From assembly GCA_964612975.1 (NCBI GenBank), contig CAZTGC010000006.1:90550-154549 (forward strand): a stretch of DNA of 64,000 nt. Reading direction: 5' to 3'. Below, in pieces: positions 15,121 through 24,438 of the stretch. The position numbers and the translations under genes were made by a program. This DNA comes from NZ13-RE01 sp964612975 (GTDB lineage: Bacteria; Dictyoglomota; Dictyoglomia; Dictyoglomales; Dictyoglomaceae). Each line of letters starts with the position of its first letter. The first letter of the stretch is position 1. The notes beneath the pieces were generated by a model. It was not told the DNA's origin and made no database searches. It saw only the letters and a list, made by a program, of their open reading frames with translations.

Positions 15121-17131
15121 TCCTTAATATCTTTTTTCCCTTTTTAATAAGTTTTTCTCTGTATTCTTTTCTTTCATTTTCCTTTAAAGGTGCAAACTTT
15201 AAGGCATAATAAATACTTACAAACTCTTTTATCTCATCCCCCAAGTTTTTTACCATCTCATATGGAGAATTTCCATAATCTATTAGGTTTTTCTTTTTTA
15301 GCACTCCTATAACTTTTAAAAATATTCTATCTTCCATGCTCTGCCGAAATTTCCAAACTATTCTTATAGTAAAATATATTATTAAGGAGAAGAAAAGGAT
15401 AATAAAAGCAGAAAGATATAAGGTAGATAAATTATAAAGGAAGTAAATCATCTCATTTATAAATCTGGAAATGGAATCAAAAATTAAGCCCAAAATATTA
15501 TATTCTGCTTTTATTTCTATCTCTTCCATAAAGTCTCCTGATGGGGTAGGATCTATAGGAATCCAACCTATAGGTTCTAAATAAATCTCAACCCAAGCAT
15601 GGGCATTTTTCATTCTTACTTCATGCATACCTGTCCATGGATTTAAGTCTCCAGGCGAGAAACCTGTTATAAATCTTGAGGGAATTCCAATAATTCTTAA
15701 CATAATAGCAAAGGCAGTTGCAAATTGTTCACAATATCCCTTTTTAGTAATAAATAAAAAGTCCTCAACCGCATCCAAATTCTCCTCTAATGGTGGTATA
15801 TCTAAGGAATAGGGATAATTTTCTTCTAAATATTTTTCAATAGCCAAAACCTTCTCCCAAGGAGTCCCATAATTTTTAGTTATTTCAAGTACCAACCCTT
15901 CAACTTTTTTAGAGATATTTGGAATCTGCAAATATCTTTCGAACTTCTTTTTATCAGGTATTTTAGCCTTTAATAACAATTTTGCAGATCTTACGAAGGT
16001 ATCAGAATAGAAGGAGGTATATATTAAATTCTTAGGCATCTCAAAGGGGCTTCTTATTCCATTTTCCGTATCTTTATAAATAAAAGGAGCAGGAAAATAT
16101 AACTTCTGGGTCCCTTGGGGAATAAATATTACATTTCCTGTATCTTTTTCTATAAAATATGTAGATCTAAGTAATCTTTCTTCGGGTAATGGATTTTCCA
16201 CAATATGAAAGGGCTGAAGAGCTGTAGTTATAGAATTTACTTTTTCTTCAAGACTTTGATACCATCCAAAACCATTATAAGTATCAAAGGCTAATCCTCT
16301 ATGATAAGTAGGAAAAGATGAAAGAACTCGAAAAACTAAAGAAGAAGAAGGAACCCCTCTTTGTCTCAAATCAACAAAGGGAGCAAAACCAAAGTAATTC
16401 TCAGGATCATAGGGAAGAGGATTAATTTTTCTTCCTTCCGGAAGACGATACAAATAGTAATTAACATTTTGAATATTTGGAGTTTTTATCTCTCCTCTTG
16501 CTGCAGTAATTCTTTGAATAACCTGGGACATTATATCCTGCCTAAAGGTAAAGGGAAGAGATCTCGGAATAAAAGGAAAAAGGAGAAATCCAATTAAAGA
16601 TATAGAAAGTATTGCACCTGAGAGGTATTTAGTAGATGGCTTATAATCATTAATAAGAGATAGAGAAATTATTAATCCTATAATATAAAAAAGTAAGAAT
16701 GCTAAAAAAATTGACTCCCTTGCAAAAACCCCTGATATTACCATGAGAATTAAAGAAATGAAAAAAGAAAAACTAAGATCCAATTTTGTTGGAAGATCAA
16801 AACTATGAAGGGCATTTAAGTTTATAAGAAAAGTAGCTAAAGGGATTCTGGGATCGTAAGGCTGTGAAAGGAGATTTTTAAAAAATTCCCTAAGGAGATA
16901 AAACATAAAAATAGTCATAAATATCTTAGGAAGAAGATTAACATTATACCTGTTTTTATAACTATAAATATATCCAATTAAAGTTATCAAAATAATTCCT
17001 AAAATATAATTAATAGACAATTCCAAGAAATACCATACAGAAAATATCGCTATAAAGTTAAGATAAAGAATACTTCCCCTTAGAATTTTTGAATTTTCCA
17101 CCTTCATATTTATCTTTTTCATTTTATTCAT
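15068..17131 (-). CDS. Membrane-bound transglutaminase-like protein (TgpA family)
   Basis: The 687-residue protein has a block of hydrophobic helices in residues 15-180, an extracytoplasmic region, a transglutaminase core and one more transmembrane helix near 575-595 before a DUF4129-like cytoplasmic tail. The catalytic triad is visible: Cys in KKGYCEQFATAFAIML, His in NAHAWVEIYL and Asp in WIPIDPTPSG. Together with the DUF58 and MoxR genes just upstream it forms the classic MoxR-DUF58-transglutaminase operon; its ATG overlaps the end of the DUF58 gene by 8 nt. Such operons are linked to assembly or maturation of envelope protein complexes. The 3' end overlaps the convergent gene by 53 nt. 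Confidence 0.9.
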   Translation of the reverse strand: MNKMKKINMKVENSKILRGSILYLNFIAIFSVWYFLELSINYILGIILITLIGYIYSYKNRYNVNLLPKIFMTIFMFYLLREFFKNLLSQPYDPRIPLATFLINLNALHSFDLPTKLDLSFSFFISLILMVISGVFARESIFLAFLLFYIIGLIISLSLINDYKPSTKYLSGAILSISLIGFLLFPFIPRSLPFTFRQDIMSQVIQRITAARGEIKTPNIQNVNYYLYRLPEGRKINPLPYDPENYFGFAPFVDLRQRGVPSSSLVFRVLSSFPTYHRGLAFDTYNGFGWYQSLEEKVNSITTALQPFHIVENPLPEERLLRSTYFIEKDTGNVIFIPQGTQKLYFPAPFIYKDTENGIRSPFEMPKNLIYTSFYSDTFVRSAKLLLKAKIPDKKKFERYLQIPNISKKVEGLVLEITKNYGTPWEKVLAIEKYLEENYPYSLDIPPLEENLDAVEDFLFITKKGYCEQFATAFAIMLRIIGIPSRFITGFSPGDLNPWTGMHEVRMKNAHAWVEIYLEPIGWIPIDPTPSGDFMEEIEIKAEYNILGLIFDSISRFINEMIYFLYNLSTLYLSAFIILFFSLIIYFTIRIVWKFRQSMEDRIFLKVIGVLKKKNLIDYGNSPYEMVKNLGDEIKEFVSIYYALKFAPLKENERKEYREKLIKKGKKILRTKSFDLFPTNGQGLNRD

Positions 17132-18221
17132 AATGTATACTCCATAGATTTAGAAAATCATAGGGATTTTCTTCCCTTTTAAATACATATAGCGAACTTT
17201 CGACATCTTTCCTGTGAAATTCTACCCCAATAAACTTCTTCTGTAAATGACTTTTACTCTCCCAAAAACTATAATCCAAGGAAAATACTAAACTAAAATT
17301 TTCATCAAGATTAAGACTCTTATCTCTCATTCTTTTAATCTCCAATTTTGCTAAAAAGATCTTTAAATCATCCCAATTTTGGGGCATAAATATCTCCTTT
17401 GGATAAAGAGTTTGTATCTTCACCTTTAATCCCTGCCTTAAAAAGGAAAGAACAATAGAATGGAGAAATCTAAGAAGCTGGTCAAATTCTTCTAAGGAAA
17501 TATTATCTATTTCTGATGATAAGCAATTATCTAATAAGAAAATAGCTTCCAAAATAGACAATTTCTCAAATTGCTTCGATATGAGTTCTCCCTTTTTAGC
17601 AGAAGCTTTCCATGCAATTATTCTTAAAGGATCACCTGGAGTGTATTTTCTTAAAGTATGAATTTCCTCTCCAAATCGAGTAAAACTTGAAATAGAAGTT
17701 TTATAACCTGAATCTCCAGGAATAGCCAATTCTCTATGAATCTGATAATAGGTAGGATAAACTAATGTTTTTACATTTATTGGAAAATGTTTTTTAATAT
17801 AAAAAAGGCCAAAAGTTCCTGTAAATTTTATCCATACATCATTAAACTCTTCAACTCCTCGTTTTTTAAAGAGATATGTAAAATTAAAATATTTTTCTTC
17901 TCTTCCCCCTATATTACAAGGAATAAATCTGCCTTTAAAAAAAATAAAAAATTTTCCCTTCTCGAAGGGGAAATCATTTTTTACTTTTACAAAAACTACC
18001 TCCTCTTTATTTTCCTCAACTAAGGGAGGAACTATAAATTCTAATTTCAAAAGGAAAGGTTGAAAAATTAATTCTAAAAAGCTAAAGATAAATAACCCAT
18101 AAATAAAAGAGGACATAAGAATTAATGGGACTGATCCCACATTAATTCCAATAAATGTGATGAGAAGATCTCCTGTAAAAAGGAAAAAACCAAAAAGAGT
18201 AAAATTTATTATTATCTTCAA
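17124..18221 (-). CDS. DUF58 domain protein
   Basis: The 365-residue protein has two N-terminal hydrophobic segments (about residues 3-50) and a beta-rich region, then the DUF58 signature EIHTLRKYTPGDPLRIIAWKASAKKGEL near residues 170-200. The remainder is a vWA-like domain, here with a weak metal-binding motif (EAIFLLDNC). The start overlaps the MoxR gene by 4 nt and the end overlaps the transglutaminase gene by 8 nt, so all three are translated as a unit. DUF58 proteins are thought to be partners of MoxR AAA+ ATPases in complex assembly. Confidence 0.9.
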   Translation of the reverse strand: MKIIINFTLFGFFLFTGDLLITFIGINVGSVPLILMSSFIYGLFIFSFLELIFQPFLLKLEFIVPPLVEENKEEVVFVKVKNDFPFEKGKFFIFFKGRFIPCNIGGREEKYFNFTYLFKKRGVEEFNDVWIKFTGTFGLFYIKKHFPINVKTLVYPTYYQIHRELAIPGDSGYKTSISSFTRFGEEIHTLRKYTPGDPLRIIAWKASAKKGELISKQFEKLSILEAIFLLDNCLSSEIDNISLEEFDQLLRFLHSIVLSFLRQGLKVKIQTLYPKEIFMPQNWDDLKIFLAKLEIKRMRDKSLNLDENFSLVFSLDYSFWESKSHLQKKFIGVEFHRKDVESSLYVFKREENPYDFLNLWSIHYE

Positions 18222-19183
18222 GGAAGCTTTATCCTTGGAATTTTTGTTCTCTCCACTACTTCCTTGACAACTTCCTCTCTCTTTTGTCTTGGACTTTCAA
18301 CCTGTTCCTTAATAACTACTCTATGAACTAAAATGGGAATAGAACAATCTAAAACATCATCGGGAATAACATAATCTCTTCCCCTAATTATTGCCATAGC
18401 TTGGCTTGCCCTCATTAATGAAATAGAACCCCTGGGACCAGCACCAAGGGATATTTTAGGATTTTCCCTCGTATTTCTAACAATTTGAGTTATATATTCC
18501 AAAATATCCCTATGGATATATATTTTTTTGACAAAATCCTGCATAGCTAATACATCATCTTTATCAAGAACAGGTTCCAATTTCTCCAAGGGATGAAAAA
18601 TTTTCTGTTTTTCTAACATATTTAATTCTTCCTGTAAAGATAAATATCCAATAGTTATAGATATAAAAAATCTATCCAATTGAGATTCAGGAAGAGGATA
18701 TGTTCCAAAATGCTCCCTGGGATTCTGAGTTGCTATGACTAAAAAGGGTTTAGGGAGAGGATAATAAACTCCGTCAATAGTTACACCACCTTCATCCATG
18801 GCCTCTAAAAGTCCCGATTGGGTTCTTGGAGATGTTCTATTTATCTCATCTGCAAGAAGAATATTTGTAAAAATAGGTCCCTTTTTAAATTCAAATTCTA
18901 GGGTTTTGGGATTAAAGATATTTGTTCCTAAAATATCAGAAGGCATCATATCAGGAGTAAATTGGATCCTTTTAAAGTAAAGATTTATACTTTCTGCTAA
19001 AGCCTTTGCAAGAACCGTCTTACCAACTCCGGGAACATCTTCAATAAGAATATTTCCTTGACTTAAAAGGGCACATATTACATAGTCAATAACTCTATCT
19101 TTCCCAATAATTACCTTTTTGATATTTTCCTTTAATCTTCCTACTTTATCAAAAATTTTTTCTTTTAAAATATTTTCCTTCAT
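18218..19183 (-). CDS. moxR: MoxR-family AAA+ ATPase
   Basis: The 321-residue protein has Walker A GVPGVGKT near residue 57, Walker B LLADEINR near 115, sensor 1 IATQNP near 158 and the sensor 2 region ISLGAGPRGSISLMRASQA near 255, all typical of MoxR. It is a cytoplasmic chaperone-like ATPase and heads the operon with DUF58 and transglutaminase genes. Spacing to the next gene is a 4-nt ATGA-type overlap. No strong Shine-Dalgarno sequence precedes the ATG at 19183; the upstream intergenic gap is only 32 nt, so it may also receive transcription from the RraA-like gene upstream. Confidence 0.93.
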   Translation of the reverse strand: MKENILKEKIFDKVGRLKENIKKVIIGKDRVIDYVICALLSQGNILIEDVPGVGKTVLAKALAESINLYFKRIQFTPDMMPSDILGTNIFNPKTLEFEFKKGPIFTNILLADEINRTSPRTQSGLLEAMDEGGVTIDGVYYPLPKPFLVIATQNPREHFGTYPLPESQLDRFFISITIGYLSLQEELNMLEKQKIFHPLEKLEPVLDKDDVLAMQDFVKKIYIHRDILEYITQIVRNTRENPKISLGAGPRGSISLMRASQAMAIIRGRDYVIPDDVLDCSIPILVHRVVIKEQVESPRQKREEVVKEVVERTKIPRIKLP

Positions 19184-19215
19184 AAGTCAATTATATAACA
19201 ATATCTATTTAGAAA

Positions 19216-19917
19216 CTATCTTAAAGTTTCGTCATATTCCCAACCTAATAAATCATATAATTTTCTTCTTGCCAATTTATCATTTTCCAATTCTTTTCGT
19301 GCATAGGTAGCAACTTCATAAGCTTTTTCCCTTGGAACCACTACTACACCATCTCCATCAGCAACTATTATGTCTCCTGGCTTTATTAAGACTCCTTCTA
19401 TATTTACTGGGATATTCATGTTACCAAATTGAAGTCTTCCAATAACAGTTTTTTGAGAGATGAATTTAAACCAAAAGGGAATTTTTTGAATTATTAATTC
19501 ATCAGTATCCCTTGGGCCACCATTTGTAAGATATCCCATAGCTCCCCTTTGATATCCCACTAGAGAATTATTAGAGCCCATAAGTCCTGCATCTACATTG
19601 CTTTGATCAATTACTATAAAATCTCCTTTTTTAACTTCTTCCAACCAAGGATAAGGACAAATATTCTGGTAATAGAATCCCATCCACTCTTCATATTCCT
19701 TAGGAGTAAGTTTTGGAATTTCTCCAGAATAAGGCAGATACCTTATAGTTTTTGCAATTCCAATAACCCTTACCCTAAAAAGAGGTCTAACGGTATACGG
19801 AATAGAATAATAATGATGTAAAAGACAACAATCAAGCCCATCTCTTACATCTGCAACCCTCAAACCTCTATAAAGTTCTAATAACTCCTTGTTTTCGTAT
19901 TCGCTAAGGTTCATCAT
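19216..19917 (-). CDS. RraA-like/HMG-CHA aldolase family protein
   Basis: The 233-residue protein has the RraA fold signatures: RVADVRDGL near residue 23, AGLMGSNNSLVGYQRGAMGYLTNGG with the RD pair near residues 112-140, and a C-terminal GDIIVADGDGVVVVPREKA near 190-208. The family includes metal-dependent 4-hydroxy-4-methyl-2-oxoglutarate/oxaloacetate-type aldolases and the RNase E inhibitor RraA; the Arg-Asp pair favours the aldolase type. An AAGGAGGAT ribosome site lies so close that the second Met (ATG at 19914) is the better spaced start. It overlaps the upstream PPC-domain gene by 14 nt and is last in a four-gene unit with a cupin and a GH12 endoglucanase. Confidence 0.83.
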   Translation of the reverse strand: MMNLSEYENKELLELYRGLRVADVRDGLDCCLLHHYYSIPYTVRPLFRVRVIGIAKTIRYLPYSGEIPKLTPKEYEEWMGFYYQNICPYPWLEEVKKGDFIVIDQSNVDAGLMGSNNSLVGYQRGAMGYLTNGGPRDTDELIIQKIPFWFKFISQKTVIGRLQFGNMNIPVNIEGVLIKPGDIIVADGDGVVVVPREKAYEVATYARKELENDKLARRKLYDLLGWEYDETLR

Positions 19918-20347
19918 TATCCTCCTTTATATAGGAAACTTTTCTTTCATTAATAACTCTTCTTAGTTTAAATCCCTCTAAAGGAATAAGAGATATTTCA
20001 GCAAGATACAATATCTCAGAATTATACTCTAAATGACCTGAATAAACATTCTTTAAATCTGAAGCAACAAAATGAAGATGGGGTTCGAAATTAAGAATTA
20101 ATCCTTGAAGAGAAGAAAGCTCTATAGGCCCCTCTACAGTTATAAATTCATTTTGAGGAATATATTCTGTTGTGAGTATTCTATGATATTTTAATACTCT
20201 TAAAGTTCCTATACCATTTAAAATGCAGGCATTTTTTATATTATTCTCTTTAAGATAAGCTATTAAACTTTCTATTAAAAATTCCTTAGGTTCCAAATTT
20301 ACTATTATTATCTTTTCATCCTCAAAAAAACTTCTAAAAACTCTCAT
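19904..20347 (-). CDS. PPC/DUF296 domain protein
   Basis: The 147-residue protein is a single PPC (plants and prokaryotes conserved, DUF296) domain. Visible landmarks are KEFLIESLIAYLKENNIKNA, a GIGTLRVLKYH segment near residue 47, VEGPIELSSLQG near 70 and a conserved PHLHFVASDLKNVYSGHL segment near 90, whose HLH and GH histidines can bind a metal. The bacterial members form trimers of unknown function. It follows the cupin gene by 2 nt and overlaps the RraA-like gene by 14 nt, so a joint metabolic role is likely but undefined. Confidence 0.82.
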   Translation of the reverse strand: MRVFRSFFEDEKIIIVNLEPKEFLIESLIAYLKENNIKNACILNGIGTLRVLKYHRILTTEYIPQNEFITVEGPIELSSLQGLILNFEPHLHFVASDLKNVYSGHLEYNSEILYLAEISLIPLEGFKLRRVINERKVSYIKEDNDEP

Positions 20348-20349
20348 TT

Positions 20350-20685
20350 TTAAGTTTTACTATATTTATCCTCAGGTAAATATGGCACCTTTATAAAAAC
20401 TGCTAAAAAGTCCTCTGATGGATTCACAATATTATGCTCTTCCTTAGGTTCTACTCTTACCACATCACCAATATTGATCTCAAAATTTTTATCATCAACA
20501 ATCATTTCTGCTTTCCCTGAGAGAACATAAAATATCTCTTCAACTTCTTTATGATAATGAGCCCCCAACTCATTCCCTGGTATTATCTTTACAATACCCC
20601 ACTCCATCTTTGGCCCCCTCATAAGATACTTAGGACCCCAATCTCCAAATCTAAATTCTTTATCTTTTTCATTAACTTTCTCCAT
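20350..20685 (-). CDS. Single-domain cupin protein
   Basis: The 111-residue protein is one conserved beta-barrel: the first cupin motif reads GNELGAHYHKEVEEIFYVLSG and the second NIGDVVRVEPKEEHNIVN. The metal ligands (His, His, Glu and the later His) are present, so it should bind a metal. It lies 13 nt after the GH12 gene and 2 nt before the PPC gene. It may isomerise or sense a small organic acid or sugar; nothing more specific can be read. Confidence 0.87.
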   Translation of the reverse strand: MEKVNEKDKEFRFGDWGPKYLMRGPKMEWGIVKIIPGNELGAHYHKEVEEIFYVLSGKAEMIVDDKNFEINIGDVVRVEPKEEHNIVNPSEDFLAVFIKVPYLPEDKYSKT

Positions 20686-20698
20686 AGATCTTTTCCCC

Positions 20699-21562
20699 TT
20701 ACTTTTTTTCTATATTAAAATTAGAAAAGCTCCATCCAAATTTTGCCTCCCTTGTATATGGATCTCCAAATTCTGTTCCAACTTCCCAAACTGTTACATA
20801 CATGTTTTCATATTTTTCCAAAGTAATTCTCGAAGAATTAGATTTTATAATATCTTTTAAATTTTTAAGGAATTCCTTTATTGGAATATTTACTTCTCCT
20901 TCAATAATATTTTCTTTAGATTTATAGGTCACATAATCCCAGCTTCCAGAGTTGAAATAAACATCCCAAGTAATCATCTTTATTACTCCATTTAATATTA
21001 TAGGAATTTTGACTTCTGATACCTTCCTTCCTGCTGGTCCTAATCTATTAGCATATAGCCAGACCATCATTTCAATATCTCCAGAAGAAACTGAATTTTG
21101 ATTTGGTTCTCTTGTTATCCAGGTTTCCATAGCAAAATTCAAAGGAAGATTTTTTTCGTACCATATAGAATATTTTACTCCAAAATACACATCAGGAAAC
21201 TCCGATGTCTTTATAGGAAGAATAAGCTTTTCGATAGAAGTTCCATGAGAAGACCAAGGTTTATACCCATAATATACTTCTGGATATCCATGTACCCAAG
21301 AATTTCTATCCCTTAATACAATATTCTTTATATCTGCATAAAACTCAACAGTATCTTCCTGCTTATAAAATGCCATCCATGTTTCTCCTTCGTATCTTTC
21401 AATATTCCAAAAGTTAAGCTCCAAAGTTAATGGAAGATTATTAGTTTTTACATCACCTAAGGAGGGTTTCGTAAGTATAAAGGCATCTTTATATTTAGGG
21501 GTTAATCCCAAAATGAAAAAGAGGAGAAAGATAAAAATTGGATAACTAAAAATTTTTTTCAT
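20699..21562 (-). CDS. Secreted glycoside hydrolase family 12 endoglucanase
   Basis: The 287-residue protein has an N-terminal signal peptide (hydrophobic to about residue 20). It carries GH12 landmarks: a GYPEVYYGYKPW segment near residue 93, the nucleophile region SGDIEMMVWLY near residues 160-170 and the acid/base region WEVGTEFGDP near residues 255-264. GH12 enzymes cleave beta-1,4-glucans (cellulose, mixed-linkage glucan, xyloglucan) outside the cell. Length is normal for the thermophilic bacterial members. It has a good own promoter and GGAGG before the ATG and heads a unit with cupin, PPC and RraA-like genes. That unit is an unusual setting for a cellulase. Confidence 0.87.
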   Translation of the reverse strand: MKKIFSYPIFIFLLFFILGLTPKYKDAFILTKPSLGDVKTNNLPLTLELNFWNIERYEGETWMAFYKQEDTVEFYADIKNIVLRDRNSWVHGYPEVYYGYKPWSSHGTSIEKLILPIKTSEFPDVYFGVKYSIWYEKNLPLNFAMETWITREPNQNSVSSGDIEMMVWLYANRLGPAGRKVSEVKIPIILNGVIKMITWDVYFNSGSWDYVTYKSKENIIEGEVNIPIKEFLKNLKDIIKSNSSRITLEKYENMYVTVWEVGTEFGDPYTREAKFGWSFSNFNIEKK

Positions 21563-21842
21563 AAAAAACCTCCTTAATAGTTTAATAAATCATAAGTTAC
21601 CCAATTGCTATTTTTTATTAACAAAGTGTATAATACCACAATATATTAGGGGTTTCAATTGCCTAAAGGAAAACATTTTAGGGAATATAATTAAAAACTT
21701 CCATAAATAGGCATTTTCACCTCTCTTTTTCATAATAAATTGGAAGGTAAATATGTCTTCACCACGTGCCAAAATGTTATTAACAAATTTCTTATCTTAA
21801 ACTAAAATTAATCTATAAATTAACTATATTAAGGGGTGAAAC
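21563..21842. promoter_or_regulatory. Intergenic region with GH12 promoter (minus, 21630-21658)
   Basis: On the minus strand TTGAAA (21658-21653) and TATTAT (21635-21630) are 17 bp apart and should drive the GH12 operon, leaving a leader of about 60 nt. On the plus strand AAGGGGTGA precedes the EndoQ-like start. A short CCTAAA...TTTAGG repeat lies at about 21663-21683. I see no riboswitch or gene. Confidence 0.65.
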
Positions 21843-23066
21843 ATGAGGTTTGTTGCAGATTTTCATATTCATTCGAAATATAGTAGAGCAACAAGTTCTG
21901 ATATGAACTTAGAAAATATTAGTAAATGGGCAAAACTAAAGGGAATAAATTTAGTTGGAACAGGAGATTTTACCCATCCCCTTTGGTTTGCAGAGTTGAG
22001 AGATAAGCTTAAAGAAGATAGCTATGGGATATATAAGTTTAATGATATAAATTTTATTTTAACCATGGAAATCAGTAATATCTATAATCAAGATGGAAAA
22101 GTGAGAAGAATCCACTCAATTATATTCTCCCCTTCTCTAGAAATTTGTCATAAGATTAACACTCTTTTAGGAAAGATGGGAAATCTAAGTTCCGATGGAA
22201 GACCCATCCTTGGAAAAAATTTAAAAGAACTTCTTTCCCTTCTTTGGGAAATATCTGAAGAGATTTATATTATACCTGCTCATGCCTGGACACCATGGTT
22301 TTCCATTTTTGGATCCAATTCTGGATTTAACTCCTTAGAAGAAGCCTTTGGTGAATATGTTAATAGAATTTTTGGTATAGAGACAGGATTAAGTAGTGAT
22401 CCTCCTATGAATTGGAGATTAAGTAAACTTGATGATATTTGCCTCATTTCAAATTCTGACGCCCATTCCCCCAATAGATTAGGAAGAGAGGCAAATGTCT
22501 TTAATTGCAATATAGAATATAGAGAAATTTTTAATATAATAAAAAATCAAGATAAAAATAAATTTTTATTTACCATTGAATTTTTTCCAGAGGAAGGAAA
22601 ATACCATTTTGATGGACATAGAAACTGCAATATAGTATTATCTCCTAAGGAAAGTATAAAATTAAACAATTTGTGTCCTTCTTGTGGAAAACCTCTGACT
22701 ATTGGGGTTGCTCATAGAGTAGAAGAATTGGCAGATAGAGATGAGGGTTTTATCCCTGAAAATAAAATACCATATAAAAATTTAATACCCTTAGAAGAAA
22801 TTATTGCGCAAGCTTTAAATAAAGATGTCTCTTCTCCCTTTGTTCAAAATGAGTATGTAAAATTAGTATCCAACTTAGACAATGAGTTAAATATTCTAAT
22901 GGAGACCCCCTTAGAGGAAATTAAAAGGCTCACATCGGAAAAAATTGTGGAAGGAATAAAGCTTATGAGGGAAGGGAAAATCCAAGTAGAACCTGGATAT
23001 GATGGGATATATGGAAAAATTAAGATACTTCCTTCTGAGGGAAAGGGACAGCTTTCTCTATTTTAA
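21843..23066 (+). CDS. EndoQ-like PHP-family endonuclease for deaminated DNA
   Basis: The 407-residue protein starts VADFHIHSKYSRATS, the first PHP metal motif (HxH), followed by GTGDFTHPLWFAEL (residues 39-52), HAWTPWFSIFGSNSGF near 148-163 and SNSDAHSPNRLGREANVF near 205-222. A zinc-finger-like CPSCGKPLTIGVAHRV lies near residue 280. This layout matches endonuclease Q, which nicks DNA 5' of uracil, hypoxanthine and xanthine in Thermococcales and some bacteria. A C-terminal QLSLF resembles a beta-clamp-binding peptide. GGGGTGA precedes the ATG. The 3' end overlaps the convergent ParB-like gene by 4 nt. Confidence 0.82.
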   Translation: MRFVADFHIHSKYSRATSSDMNLENISKWAKLKGINLVGTGDFTHPLWFAELRDKLKEDSYGIYKFNDINFILTMEISNIYNQDGKVRRIHSIIFSPSLEICHKINTLLGKMGNLSSDGRPILGKNLKELLSLLWEISEEIYIIPAHAWTPWFSIFGSNSGFNSLEEAFGEYVNRIFGIETGLSSDPPMNWRLSKLDDICLISNSDAHSPNRLGREANVFNCNIEYREIFNIIKNQDKNKFLFTIEFFPEEGKYHFDGHRNCNIVLSPKESIKLNNLCPSCGKPLTIGVAHRVEELADRDEGFIPENKIPYKNLIPLEEIIAQALNKDVSSPFVQNEYVKLVSNLDNELNILMETPLEEIKRLTSEKIVEGIKLMREGKIQVEPGYDGIYGKIKILPSEGKGQLSLF

Positions 23067-23857
23067 AAGGGTAATTTAAAGAGTTCTAAAATCTTATCCT
23101 TAAGAGATGTGCCAGGAATGAGATTCTTAAAATCCTCAATTGCTTTATGAAATCCTATATCATATCCCTTCTTTTGACTTTCAAGCCACTTATGATCGGA
23201 AATATAAACATACAAATCTGAAAGAGTTCTTTCTGGAAAAGCCTCTAAAATTCTTTCCTTCTCTATAACCTTAACAATAGGAAGATAAATATTTTTATAC
23301 CAATCTCTTGCAGCCTCCTTTACATTTACCTCTTTTCTTCTTCTTTCACTCATATAATATTTATGTTCAAGAATTTGACTTAGGAGCTTTTTATATTGTC
23401 CTATCTCCGTAAGATTAATATCTCTAAGTCCTGTAACAAACTCAAAATCTGATTTTTCTCTATAAAGAATATTTTCTATAGAATTTTCTGGAGGTAAATA
23501 TTCTATTACATGGGCATCTATTTCCTTTTGCCCCAGTTTCCTTGCTATGGAAACTCGATGATTACCATCTATTACATAGTATTCATCTTTTATTTTATAA
23601 ACTTCTATTGGGGGAAGAATTTTACCCCTTAGTATGGCATCTTCTAATTCCTTTAGTCTTTGTAGGGAACTTCCCTTTAATGGCCTAAACTCTTCATCAA
23701 AATCCCTATATCTTCCTACGCTTCCTACTATCTTCTCTATCTCTATAGTCTGATAACCTAAATCTCTCCAGATAATAAATTTTTCCTCTTTGATTTTTTC
23801 CTGAAGGCTTTTAAGATGTCTTTTTCTTTTGAAAGATCTTATAAAAAAGTTTTTCAT
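23063..23857 (-). CDS. ParB/Srx-type nuclease-domain protein
   Basis: The core of this protein is a ParB-N/sulfiredoxin-like domain with ILPPIEVYKIKDEYYVIDGNHRVS: the GNHR motif at its end is the nucleotide-binding signature of the fold. The N-terminus is very basic (KNFFIRSFKRKRHLK) and the C-terminal half is helical with no DNA-binding helix-turn-helix visible, so it is not a standard chromosome-partition ParB. I start it at the ATG at 23857, which overlaps the stop of the phosphoesterase gene as ATGA. It is third in the unit after the PGI/PMI and phosphoesterase genes. Function is unknown. Confidence 0.78.
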   Translation of the reverse strand: MKNFFIRSFKRKRHLKSLQEKIKEEKFIIWRDLGYQTIEIEKIVGSVGRYRDFDEEFRPLKGSSLQRLKELEDAILRGKILPPIEVYKIKDEYYVIDGNHRVSIARKLGQKEIDAHVIEYLPPENSIENILYREKSDFEFVTGLRDINLTEIGQYKKLLSQILEHKYYMSERRRKEVNVKEAARDWYKNIYLPIVKVIEKERILEAFPERTLSDLYVYISDHKWLESQKKGYDIGFHKAIEDFKNLIPGTSLKDKILELFKLPF

Positions 23858-24438
23858 AGATCTAAAACTATAATTCCAGAACAATTAATAATTTTAGTAC
23901 CCTTATATTCTGTTATCCTTGAACTTCTAAATTTATAATTCATATGGGTATGCCCATGTAGAAAATAGGCTGGTTTATATTTCTCAATCAACCAGAGAAA
24001 GCCTTTAAAGCCTTTATGAGAGAAATCATCTCCCTCATGAATTCCAAGGGGAGGAGCGTGGGTCACTATAATATCAACTCCTTTTCTTAACTGAAAATAT
24101 AATTTTCTTATCTTCCAACTCATTTCTTTTTCTGTATACTGAAGAGGTCCTCCACTATATTTAATGGAGCCTCCTAAGCCTAAGATTTTTTTATCCTTAA
24201 ATTTTATTATTTTTCCATCGATATTATCACATCCTTCAGGAGGCTCCTTAATATATCTCTCATCATGATTTCCCAAGATATAAAATACAGGAACATTAAG
24301 AATAGTTGTAAGATAGACTAATAATTCTGGCAAAACATCTCCACAGGATATTACTGCTTCTACTCCCTTGTATGGGGTAGCATCAAATCTTTCATAAAGA
24401 ATAGGTGATTCAAAATCTGCTAACGCTAATATTTTCAA
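23854..24438 (-). CDS. Calcineurin-like metallophosphoesterase
   Basis: The 194-residue protein has the phosphoesterase motifs in order: an N-terminal ALADFE (the usual DxH is DFE here, so one metal ligand differs), SCGDV (GD), LGNHDER (GNHD), VTHAPP and LHGHTH (GHxH). This is the YfcE/MJ0936-like single-domain type. The substrate may be a phosphodiester or a nucleotide. It overlaps the isomerase gene upstream and the ParB-like gene downstream by 4 nt each, so the three are translated as a unit. Confidence 0.85.
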   Translation of the reverse strand: MKILALADFESPILYERFDATPYKGVEAVISCGDVLPELLVYLTTILNVPVFYILGNHDERYIKEPPEGCDNIDGKIIKFKDKKILGLGGSIKYSGGPLQYTEKEMSWKIRKLYFQLRKGVDIIVTHAPPLGIHEGDDFSHKGFKGFLWLIEKYKPAYFLHGHTHMNYKFRSSRITEYKGTKIINCSGIIVLDL

